From Lactifluus volemus (lineage: Eukaryota; Basidiomycota; Agaricomycetes; Russulales; Russulaceae): a DNA stretch of 28,337 nucleotides. The position numbers were made by a program, and so were the translations under genes. Of the stretch, positions 1-8,386 are shown piece by piece. Numbering within the stretch: position 1 is the stretch's first letter; every line of letters begins with the position of its first letter. The stretch lies in the NCBI GenBank assembly GCA_022376515.1, contig WTXI01000413.1, positions 1 to 28,337 of the forward strand, given 5' to 3'. Below the pieces are notes generated by a model. That model saw nothing but the letters and a program-made list of their open reading frames with translations, ran no database searches and was not told where the DNA came from.

Positions 1-254
1 TGGACGCAGTCGAGGTTGTCATGGCGGTAGAAGAGGTCTGGTTTCATGTGTTTCTGTGCATTCTAACATTCTTTGAACATTCCATTGCTCCCTGTAGGAG
101 TTCTCCATCGAAATTCCTGATGCTGAAGCGGATTCGATTCAAACAGTGCAGCAGGGTGAGTCGCCCCTTTTCTTGTTTCTACAGCCATGTAATAACGTAC
201 ACTCTGTCCTCAGCGATTGATTACATCGCAAAGACTCCGGAAGGTACGTCCTAG
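1..254 (+). CDS. ACP1: Mitochondrial acyl carrier protein, 3' end only
   Basis: Seen: three exons at 1-35, 98-155 and 214-254, joined by GT..AG introns of 62 and 58 bp. Spliced, they read (L)DAVEVVMAVEE, then EFSIEIPDAEADSIQTVQQ, then AIDYIAKTPEGTS and a stop at 252-254. This is the classic C-terminal half of a type II acyl carrier protein: helix II after the DSLD phosphopantetheine site, the acidic EFSIEIPD loop, and the last helix. The modified Ser of DSL lies just outside the window; base 1 falls inside the following Leu codon. Known of the family: mitochondrial ACP carries octanoyl chains for lipoate synthesis, acts in type II fatty acid synthesis, and is a subunit of complex I and a partner of LYR proteins. 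The lipoate link is of interest because the lipoyl carrier H protein lies in the same window. The 5' part, including the targeting peptide, is missing. Confidence 0.93.
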   Translation, partial: DAVEVVMAVEEVWFHVFLCILTFFEHSIAPCRSSPSKFLMLKRIRFKQCSRVSRPFSCFYSHVITYTLSSAIDYIAKTPEGTS

Positions 255-1030
255 CTGAACTGGCTGGCTTGTCGAGTAACATATGGTCATCCAGCTCGTT
301 GACACGTTCGTCTGTTTTACGTTCTGTCATATCTCCGAATGTCATGCGTGCTATTATCTTGCCCCATTAGAATTTTTGTTGGGGTCTCGCCTCAACGGGA
401 TGCGAAATTGTGGTCGGACACAATCACCCGCTGCATAGACTACGAGTTCTGATTGCATTGCTATGAGTGAAGTTTTTACGTCCGCACCCTTCCGCGAGTG
501 TCACCTGAGATATAAATACCTTCAAGCCGAAGTTTGGCCTTGCTGGCGCCATGACATTGGACTGCAGTTGGGGATGTATTGTACGACGAGCATCATCCAA
601 CCTTATACGCAAGACATGCTCGTGACTGAATAACAACCTCCCGGAATCTCCCGGAGAACCTTCCTACAACTTGAGACTTCTCAAGGAGTCCCTGAGTCGA
701 ACAAGTACTATGTTGGAATGAAGAGGCCTTGCAAAAGCATTATTCTCTTGCACCTCATTTTCCCCGTGTCGTGTCCATTATCTGACCACCTGAAACACCT
801 TAGGTACAGCTAATCCAAACTCAAGAGCACATAACCTTCAAACCAGCCATTTCACTTTACCTGACCTCTCGCACATGTTCACGTCATTAATGATTGGGAC
901 CCGCACTGTCAGCGCATTGGCGCTCGCGCCGACTGGGGTATTATTCTTTGGAGAATACGGTATGTATGATTAGTTCACTGGTGAAAGTCGTCCAAGTCAT
1001 CCGCGTAGCCCCTTAAATGAAAGCACGATT
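255..1030. other. Intergenic, no gene recognised
   Basis: Downstream of the ACP stop and upstream of the transposon-like element. Both strands contain only short open frames of at most about 70 codons (for example 424-636, minus). None has recognisable motifs or a sensible exon chain. I saw no tRNA-like B box. It probably holds the ACP 3' UTR and spacer. Confidence 0.6.
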
Positions 1031-1044
1031 CATCAGGAAAATCC
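1031..1044 (+). repeat. Left terminal inverted repeat
   Basis: CATCAGGAAAATCC, identical to the reverse complement of 2466-2479. The similarity continues more loosely to about 1062, where both ends read CTTAGACAGC or CTTAACAGC. Confidence 0.8.
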
Positions 1045-1355
1045 AGAAAAAACTTAGACAGCTTAACCAGCTTATTTCATTTTTAAGCCTGTCAAGTTGG
1101 TCAAGCTGCTTATTTTTTGCTTAGAAAATGAGTATGTACAACAGCTAAGCAAATCAAGGCCAAAGATAAGCACATTAAGTAATTAAGATGTGTAAGACAC
1201 TTAAGACAAGCAAACCGAAATAAAAAATTAATTTATGTAATTTAACTAAACTCCGAAAAAAAATATGCTAAGTCGCGACTCGCGAAATTTTCGCTAAGTC
1301 GTTACAGTGGGTGTATTATTTACTACTGTTTGCACAATGTTGATTTTCGTGCCTC

Positions 1356-2170
1356 TCAAGTCTGCCGCCCCTTTCCATCTCTCCCTCTATCCCCCTCCGT
1401 CGTTGTCTGCCTCGCTCCAACACGTCCCACCGCTGCCTCCTCCGCGTCCCCTCCTTCTCTGCCCCTGCCTCTGCCTCCTTCTCTGCCTCCTTCTCTGCCT
1501 CCCTCTCTGCCTCCCTCTCTGGCTCTGGCTCTGGCTCTTGTTCTGGCTCTGGCTCTTCGCGTCGTCATGCGCCTCCTGTGCCCGCCCCTCCCCCACCGCT
1601 TTTCCTCCTCTTGGATCCACTGCCTCTGTGAGGCAGTCTACGTTGTCGCGCTGCCTGCGCCGACGCCCTGGTACGTTGTCATGCTGCCTGCCTCGCCTCA
1701 ACGCGTGCTGACTTTTTTTTTCTTTTTTTTTTTCGTCGCCTCCTCCTCCTCCTCCTTGACTACTCCTCCTACATCTCGCGCCTCCTCCCGTGCCTCCTCC
1801 CGCACCTCCCGTGCCTCCTCCCACACCTCCCGTGCCTCCTCCTCCGCCTCCCGTGCCTCCTCCTCCGCCTCGTCCCACGTCCCGCGCCTTCTCCTGCGCT
1901 TCCTCCTGCGCTTCCTCGCTTCCTCGTGCCCCGCGCCTCCTGTGCGTCCCGTGCGTTCTCTCGCGCCTCCCGCGCGCCTTGCCTCCTCCCGCGCGTTCTC
2001 TCGTGCGCGCCTCACCTCCCCCCGCGCATTCTCTCGCGCCTCCCACGCGCCTCGCCTCCTCCCGCGCCTCCTCCCGCGCCTCCTCCCGCGGCCTCCTCCC
2101 ACGCCTCCACCACCACCACCACCACCTCCCTGTGGCCCTGCAGCCCCCACCCCTGCCAGGGCTGCTCCAC
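1356..2170. repeat. Polypyrimidine minisatellite core of the element
   Basis: The plus strand is almost entirely C and T with scattered G. It contains four tandem 12-mers of the form TGCCTCCYTCTC (1472-1519), then TGGCTC-like hexamers (1520-1555), a T-rich run (about 1711-1735), and many degenerate repeats of CGCCTCCTCC and related units (about 1750-2130). Long open frames exist here on both strands, but they encode only Ser/Pro/Ala or Arg/Gly/Glu low-complexity strings, so I treat them as by-products of composition. The minus strand is a long polypurine, G-rich stretch that could form triplex or quadruplex structures; that is inference. Confidence 0.75.
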
Positions 2171-2465
2171 CAAGGCTGGTGGAACTATTTGATTTCCTGT
2201 ACATAGTCATGTTGTAGTTTAGCTCAATATATGAATTTTATTGCCCTAAATCTGTGTGCTTGAAAACTTTTGGTAAGCACAGATCTAAGCTACCATTTAA
2301 GTGAATTAAGCCCAAGATAAGCATCAATAAGCCCTGGCTAAGTCAAATTAAGGAGAAGACCTAGCTTAGCCTAAGCATGGCCAGCTTAGAGACATTGTGC
2401 TTAAAAGTGCTTAGAAGTGTTGTTAAGTCATATTAAGCATGCTCAAGTGCTGTTAAGAAAAACTC

Positions 2466-2479
2466 GGATTTTCCTGATG
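2466..2479 (-). repeat. Right terminal inverted repeat
   Basis: Reverse complement of the left repeat at 1031-1044, with 14 of 14 bases matching. It marks the right edge of the transposon-like element. Confidence 0.8.
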
Positions 2480-4148
2480 CTTCTCTAGGCAAACGAAGCA
2501 ACTCAGGGTCAATCCCGATTCTACTTGTTTGAATAAGCATCTTGGAGCCCTTCACAACGTGTCATCTTATATCTCGGAATTCAGTTGTAACCAGGATCCA
2601 TCAGCGGTGCACAACAATAACGATGTGTTGTCACGTGGGCTAATCTGGCCATTCCTGAAAACCAAAAACCTCAAATGGAACATCATGACGTTACCTTGAG
2701 TGTCACCAATAAGGTATTAATTCACCTCACGACGCCCCACCAACCGCGGCCCTATCGTTAGTACCCACGAGAGGGGAAGGTGCCATCGCCCGCTGTATCA
2801 TTTAGCCGGATAACATGAGCGTCAAGCAAGTAGTCCCACTGCTCGAATTCCAGACCGGCTAGTAGTAATGAGCTACGAACAATGGCTCATTGACAGGCCA
2901 GATAGCCGTTTCTATGCTTGCGACAGAGAGGTGGGCACTGCATCGCCCATCTAGTTGACTGTGTCAAGATTACTCGCATTACCAAAAACGCTGCAACAAT
3001 ATTCCGAGTTTGGTGGTGTCGGGATGTTGAAGAAGACTGGGAATTCGACTCCATAATCCATTGGTTCACTCAGGAGTGGTAATAGCCAATCAGATATGGC
3101 CAGCAGAGGGGTCATCTGCTAAGGTTGCTCACCCAGGCGCCAAGGGAGCGACTCTTGGACAATTGTCATTGTGGGATGTGACGGTCTGGGCCCGAAGAAC
3201 TCAGTCGAGACACAGGGTTTACGAGAAGCTACGAACGACAGGGAAAGGCGTTCTGTCGAACGATAGGCTTCGCTCTAGTGTCTCGTCCTTACATCGGCGG
3301 AATACCAGCAGAGGAATTGCGGTGGATCGTTGTGGGAGGTCCTGGAAGTCTGGGGCTTCAGTAACTCAGTCGCGGTCTTCCGACGATCGGCGTAGTGGGG
3401 CGAATATGAACCAGTCTCGGGAGAAGTATCTCGTTCTATTGTCTCATGGGCATTAAAAAACCAAAAGCGTGAGCTCTTTCCGGTTGCTTACACGTCATTG
3501 GTGCCACATGCCGTTTCAAATGCTTGAACGGGTGTATGTGCCCAGGCTCACCACAGTCACCGCGATGGCATCGAACGTATCATACCGTACCGGAAGGCTG
3601 TCCAGTGATAGCACAAGCTTTACCATAATCACGGCATGTATAAACATCACCAGCCCCCAGCGAGTGCAATAACGTCAGGACGTCACATGGCTAGTGCGTT
3701 AACGCCCAGAAGCTTAGGGCTACGACAATTGATTCGCCAGTTCACACCATGGCCACACCACATATCAGCGGCGTGCCGTCACCAACCCCAATCTGATGGG
3801 GTAAGCTTGGTGCATGGACTGCGCGTGGTGATGGTCACAGGTCATAAACAGGTAGATTGTGTGAGCAAATAGCAGAATTGAGTATGTAGCAGGACATGTT
3901 GGTCTGAAAACGCAATAAATCAATGTATCAATCACGGTATCAGTGAAACGTGCGATGTCAGTCTTGCGCCAAAACGTATGGGATATAGAATAACGGTCCA
4001 GAAGGTACCCCTCACCAAACAACGACGATCAGGGTAGGAGGGCCATGAGATTGGAACCCATCTTCCGACTGGACGCTCAGCGTCTCTATGCGGGGCGGTA
4101 AGGCGTGTCAGGTAAACGACGGGGCCTAAGAGTCCACACATACCCAAA
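2480..4148. other. 1.7 kb without a recognisable gene
   Basis: The longest open frame is 3061-3456 (+, 131 codons). It is rich in Arg, Ser and Gly, shows no motif, and has no flanking exons I could join. Minus-strand frames at 3765-4022 and 3932-4147 lie just downstream of the small-protein gene and have no family resemblance. I found no repeats or tRNA here. It could be decayed sequence or a spacer. Confidence 0.5.
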
Positions 4149-4566
4149 TCAAGTCTCAGTCCATAGAAAGAACCGATAATCTCTCCATATCCGTTCTACT
4201 GTGATGCCGTTGACTGCGTCGGGTTGTGACGATGTCACCGTACTTGAGAAGAATTGAGAGACTGTACACTCTATGTCTCGCCATGTGCGCACGCTAAAAA
4301 AAAATTTAAAAAAAAAAAGAAAAGGTGCAGACGGCAGGGGGAGTAGAAATTACTCACGATATACTGACAAGTTTCGACTGTGTTTTGACAACGTACTTAT
4401 ATATTGACCCTGCCTCCAAAACCAGTGTCACGGCTTCTGTTGGTTGGAGAAGGACGATCGCGCCTGAGTTCCTTCCGTAGTCCCGCAACAGTTGAACTGT
4501 TGCACAGTCATGGGAATCATTGGTTATTGCGAGAAAGACCTCGTAGTCTTGAGTAATTGCCGGCAT
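4149..4566 (-). CDS. Small uncharacterised basidiomycete protein, copy A
   Basis: Seen: two exons, 4358-4566 and 4149-4293, joined by a 64-bp phase-2 intron (GTGAGT donor; the acceptor follows a long T run). They encode 117 residues from MPAITQDYEV to a C-terminal RDYRFFLWTET. The gene was recognised by comparison with 7691-8112: the two share a YxV opening followed by NDS or NDT, the PTEAVTLVLE / PQERVAFMQN strand, the same intron position and phase (both exons 2 restart with Ser-Val), and a GITVxR stretch near the end. There is no signal peptide, membrane segment or catalytic motif. I do not know a function. Hydrophobic alternation suggests a small beta-rich soluble fold (inference). The promoter side faces 4567-5428. 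Confidence 0.72.
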
Positions 4567-5428
4567 CGTATACGGTGAAGGAGGGAGTTTGACCTGTTAA
4601 GGTTGAAAAGACTGGAGGACTCTGGAAGTGATGATGGACGCGGGAGGAACGAGTTATATGGTAGAGAGTAGGGAGACACACTGATTGCCGCGGGACACAG
4701 TAGCCGTAGACCGCTGCAGGGATTACGGCAAGAGAGATCGAACTGAACTATAGGCCGTCGGGTGCCTCCCGGCAACGGATCCTGCCTATTGCACACGAAG
4801 GGTCGTGGGGGTTCAGTAACAAAAAGCAGGTATATGCGCAAGCTCTGTTGTCAAGACGAAACGGAGGGCGTTAAGCGAAGAATGGACAGAGGCGGTGGTG
4901 GCCACGTTGTTAAATGGTCCTATTGTTCTACTGCAACTGTACGGGAAATCAAGTTGGCGCGCGTAGAAGGTAGCATATGGGAAAGAGATGCAGAGGAAAG
5001 GCCTCGTGTCCGTCTAATCTCGAGCAAACCTACAACCAAAGGTGACGAATCGAAAACACGCGAGAACATCGAGGCTGAGAGGACCGCAATTGGCATGCCA
5101 AAGTGAATCCGAGTGAGTGTACTATCATCTTATCTTTTCCATTTCTGCTTTATGACGGTTCACACGAGTCGTCAAACTCAGGTACTGTAATATTCTACAA
5201 AAGCGCTGACACGGGGAGCGCCTCGCCTCGCCATTTTTTAAAAATCACATAAATTTCCGACGATTTGGCTGCCCCGCGACAATTCAACGGCTTCAACAAT
5301 TTACTCTCAATAATTCAGAGCAAGCATTGTCCATTCACATTCGTAAAATCCGTAATGTACGCAAAAGTCCGTCAGCTATCGTAGCATAGGCGTAGAGAAG
5401 TCTATACAAGGAAAACGAATTGTCTCCA
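4567..5428. other. Intergenic, upstream of copy A
   Basis: Lies between the start of the minus-strand small-protein gene (copy A) and the stop of the minus-strand four-span gene. A plus-strand open frame at 4762-5106 (114 codons, Arg/Lys/Glu-rich) is the longest. It shows no motif or exon partner and I do not call it. The segment probably contains the copy A promoter and the 3' UTR of the four-span gene. Confidence 0.5.
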
Positions 5429-6396
5429 CTATTTATTATTATAGTAAGGATCATTGTACTCATTATATAGGCTACGGCTGGATGATGTCGTTTGTCCGGA
5501 AGGAACGGAAGGTGGAGGTAGGGGTAGGGGTTCTCGGTGAGGATCGTCATAAGGGTTTTCAAGCGTACCATTATCGCTCCCGACGCTTTCCTCTCTGGCA
5601 TGACTGTACTCGCCGCGCCCCCCCGGGTCCATTCGCGAATCCCAGGGATCTGAACGATTCGCCATGCCACTGGGACCGTTGAGACCAGTCATGGAATATA
5701 TCGAGTTGTATTTCTCGTGGTCCCCACGTTGACCGACGCCATACCCGGAGACGATGGTGTAGAAGTAAAACTGGAAGTCGAGTTAGTGGCACTAATGGCA
5801 ACGGCGAGTTGGAATACAGTACCTGGGAGATAAGCAAGAGAACCCAGAGGCCGCCCATCAAACCTACGTCTACCCATGGGAATATTTCACACATCGTTGA
5901 ACCCTCAGATGTAAGACCTGAGGTCGCACTGAAGAACTTTTGTTCACAATTTACTTTGGCAGTATTGTGACGAGAAGCGGAGATGGCAATCCAGACAGCT
6001 GCGACGGAGAAGGCAGCTACTGTGATAAGGACATGAAGGGTGGTGTATCTCCTAAACATTACGGGTTTTTCCTGTAAAGTGGTGAGTGACAGGAGATGTA
6101 TAAGTGGAAGAATGCAAACCCGGGCAACGCCAATGAAGCCAAATATTTGAATCAAAGCACCGACATAGCAGATGATAGCAAAAATCCAGCGAGCAGACGA
6201 AGGAGTTGCAGCGCCGACAACTATACAGTGATTGTTCAGTCATGAAACGAGGGAGGAGAGGAGGGATATTACTATCTGGTGTTGCAACGCTGAGAGTACC
6301 GGCCAATATGCCCAGCACAAACTGTTCAGCAAGGGTGGAATAGATACCAACGTTGACGACTGGTATTGCGCAGCAACAGTAGTCTCGGGGTTTCAT
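5429..6396 (-). CDS. Four-span membrane protein, basidiomycete-type, unknown role
   Basis: Seen: four exons (6273-6396, 6120-6220, 5823-6071, 5429-5770) with introns of 52, 48 and 52 bp give 271 residues. The start at 6396 (MKPRDYCCCAIP) is preferred over an in-frame Met 22 codons upstream because the Cys-rich opening looks like the true N-terminus. There are four hydrophobic segments: about 12-36, 53-73, 86-105 and 134-165. The loop after segment three has two Cys (NCEQKF and MCEIF), probably disulphide-bonded. The tail of about 100 residues is hydrophilic, with a Pro-rich patch (REPLPLPPPSVPSG) and a Tyr/Asn-rich end. The 48-bp second intron is a multiple of three without a stop, so it can be mistaken for coding sequence. 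The topology resembles tetraspan/MARVEL-like proteins, but I cannot assign a named family. The gene is head-to-head with NPC2. Confidence 0.82.
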
Positions 6397-6535
6397 TGTG
6401 GTAGGTGGGAGAAAAGTGAAATTGGATAAGGGGTAAATAAACCAAAACAGTGGACCTGGCAATCATGTTACCGTCACGCGTCACAGCCCTTGCCTGTGCC
6501 ACTGAACAGCTCCGTTCACTGTCCCTCGACTCTTT
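6397..6535. promoter_or_regulatory. Shared 139-bp divergent promoter (four-span / NPC2)
   Basis: The only DNA between the two divergent start codons. It must hold both 5' UTRs and both core promoters. No clear TATA box was seen. Confidence 0.55.
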
Positions 6536-7297
6536 ATGGCCCGCTTGTCATATTTATCCCTCTTTCTTGCCTACCTATTCGTTGCCACGAACGCAAATCC
6601 ATTTTCTTTCCAGAAACCAATCGTTAATCAGGATCGTCCTGTTCACGCCACCGCAAATTGGGACTGGCGTAGCTGCGGTCAGTCGTTGCGTGGCGTTTAC
6701 GTCACCCTTGGCTGATGTTATTTTCGATAAGGCTCGGCCAGTGATGCCATTCAGATTGAATCCATTACCGTCAGCCCTGACCCCCCGAAACCTGGACATG
6801 ACTTGACCGTTACCGTCAAAGCTAGCGCACAGGAAGAGATTGAGGTCCGTCTGTATGCATTTGTCTCTTATCGTTCTCATCGATCATGTCCCCACTTTCA
6901 GGAGGGCGCATATGCAGACGTCACAGTGAAACTTGGCGTTGTCAAGCTTTTGACGAAGGAGTTCGATTTATGTGAGGAGGCGTATGTATTCCTGGTGCTA
7001 CCTGTTTTCGCAATACCTACTGGTATTTCCTCTAGACGCAATGCGGAATTAGAGGTTCAGTGTCCAGTCAAGGAAGGAAACTATTTGGTTGAACATACCG
7101 TTACCCTTCCGAAAGAGATCCCACAGGGTGAGTTGTGGAGCTTTCCGTCCATACTTCTCATTTCCTTCTTCTGACTTGCTTTAGCAAAATTCAACGTTAA
7201 CGCACACGGTTACACCGTTGATGATGAAGAATTATTTTGCGTTGATTTGACGATTAATTTTTTCAAAAAACCATTCCTGAAGTTATTTCTAGGCTAG
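6536..7297 (+). CDS. NPC2: NPC2-like phosphatidylglycerol/phosphatidylinositol transfer protein
   Basis: Seen: five exons (6536-6677, 6732-6844, 6902-6981, 7036-7127, 7185-7297) with introns of 54-57 bp encode 179 residues, the usual size for the family. A signal peptide (MARLSYLSLFLAYLFVATNA) is followed by the ML domain. The domain shows WRSCGSASDAIQIESITVSPDPPKPG, the AYADVTVKLGVVKL strand, DLCEEA, VQCPVKEGNY, and FCVDLTI near the end, with four domain Cys at WRSC, DLCEE, VQCPV and LFCVD. Known of the family: ML-domain proteins bind a lipid (sterol, PG or PI) inside a beta sandwich and move it between membranes; the fungal ones act in the vacuole or secretory lumen. All splice phases agree and there is no break. 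The start at 6536 gives a proper signal peptide. Confidence 0.93.
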
Positions 7298-7690
7298 TGA
7301 CCGACTAGCGACGGCATTGTTTTCGTCAGGGTTTCTGGCTTGATGTGCGTCGACAATGTTCTTGTCCTTTTACATACCTGTACATACCACTCAATGGTTC
7401 TCGTGATATCTGAACGCCACTGTCAACCTTATCCACTCGCGCATCCAACGAAATGATTTTTGAATTTTTTTTTTGCTGATTTCGGGATCGGCCAAGTGCG
7501 ATGTGAACAAGGACGTTGTGTGGTGCATAAGTGCGCCGCTTCCCCGGGCAAAGTAGCGCACAGCCGCGAACGTCGGCGGACGACCAACAACAACAGCCCC
7601 AGTGCCGAGGAATTTCTTTAAAGGACAGAGAACCTCGCAAAAGGCCCCTCATCGTACCTCTCCCTCTTCCACCTTGTTACTCACTGGTCA
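7298..7690. other. Intergenic, promoter side of copy B
   Basis: Between the NPC2 stop and the start of small-protein copy B. No open frame with motifs was found. A T-run lies near 7466-7475. Confidence 0.5.
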
Positions 7691-8112
7691 ATGTCCAGCA
7701 ATTACGACGTCGCCTTCCGGTTTGTGAACGACACGCAATGGGCTGCCACCTTGGAAGCCTGGGGCCCTAACCCTCGTGGCCGTGAAAATGGGGTGATGCT
7801 TATGCTCCGGCCACAAGAGAGGGTAGCGTTCATGCAGAATGCAAACCTATCCTACTATTACTGTGTTCGTCATCACGGCATTGAGGCTGGTTTCTCGTAG
7901 GTTCCGATATGAAGGACTGTGATAGCCTGCTTCTTCTGACTGAAGGTCACCAAACTAGCGTGAAGATCCTTGCGGACATGCCGGCTAACATCTCGGAGAT
8001 AATGCCGCAGATGCTTCCGGCCAACTACCAGGACATAACGCCCTTTTCACCCAGAGCCGGCATTACAGTAAGAAGATATCGACCGCTGACCCACTACGTA
8101 TCTGGATGGTAG
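7691..8112 (+). CDS. Small uncharacterised basidiomycete protein, copy B
   Basis: Seen: two exons, 7691-7896 and 7959-8112, joined by a 62-bp phase-2 intron (GTAGGT donor, CTGAC branch-like site, CTAG acceptor) encode 119 residues (MSSNYDVAFRFVNDTQ to THYVSGW). A nearer acceptor at 7925 would leave an intron of only 29 bp and is unlikely; the chosen one gives the same Ser-Val junction as copy A at 4149-4566. Shared features with copy A are the Y(D/E)V start, the ND(S/T) turn, the LRPQERVAFMQNANLSYYYCV strand pair, and GITVRRYRP near the end. Exon 2 has a Met/Pro-rich stretch (LADMPANISEIMPQMLP) absent from copy A. The product lacks a signal peptide, so it is probably cytosolic. No function is known to me. 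Confidence 0.72.
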
Positions 8113-8386
8113 GTCAGGTCAATTAGGATCGTATGCTGCTTGGTTATCTTATGAGCCCATTCGTCACTAGAAGTGGTCATGATCAGATGGTTACGAGCGC
8201 TCGCATTTAGTGGCTCGGATACGCTTAGAGCTAATTAACAAGTCATTGTCTCGATTCCTTTGCTTGTTCTATACTTTTCCAATACGACCCATGGACGCGG
8301 TACAAGTAGACATTATTCCCTGATAGGAATGAGGTTCACACACAAAGTGACAGAACGTGACGTGATCGACCTTAGTTGATCGCCAA

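Larger units (their letters stand above)
1031..2479. mobile_element. Non-autonomous TIR DNA transposon, ~1.45 kb
   Basis: Seen: the ends are perfect inverted repeats of 14 bases (CATCAGGAAAATCC at 1031-1044 and its reverse complement at 2466-2479). They are followed on both sides by an A/T run and a CTTA(G/A)ACAGC stretch, so the terminal similarity runs to about 30 bases. Inside the ends are AT-rich arms (about 1050-1300 and 2220-2460) packed with copies of TTAAGC, TAAGC and GCTTA in both orientations. The core (about 1356-2170) is GC-rich and low in complexity. No transposase is encoded. Known: short subterminal repeat arrays serve as transposase binding sites in hAT, CACTA and KDZ-type elements. 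Inference: this is a non-autonomous element mobilised in trans. The superfamily is uncertain. No clear long target-site duplication is visible, although an AT dinucleotide abuts CAGG/CCTG on each side. Confidence 0.72.

Noticed and set aside
1330..2217. Long open frame (295 codons, +) with overlapping minus-strand frames of 170-219 codons
   Set aside because: The translations are monotonous Ser/Pro/Ala or Arg/Gly/Glu strings produced by the polypyrimidine repeats inside the transposon-like element. There is no domain and no exon structure.
255..2480. tRNA or other structured RNA genes in the non-coding stretches
   Set aside because: No matching A and B boxes or cloverleaf were seen by eye. 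A covariance-model scan could not be run.
3061..3456. 131-codon open frame (+)
   Set aside because: Arg/Ser-rich, with no motif, no family resemblance and no splice partners. Not distinguishable from chance.
4762..5106. 114-codon open frame (+) divergent from small-protein copy A
   Set aside because: Charged, with no recognisable motif; it lies where the promoter of copy A is expected.
7897..7925. 29-bp intron in small-protein copy B
   Set aside because: Too short for a spliceosomal intron. The acceptor at 7958 gives 62 bp and the same junction as copy A.
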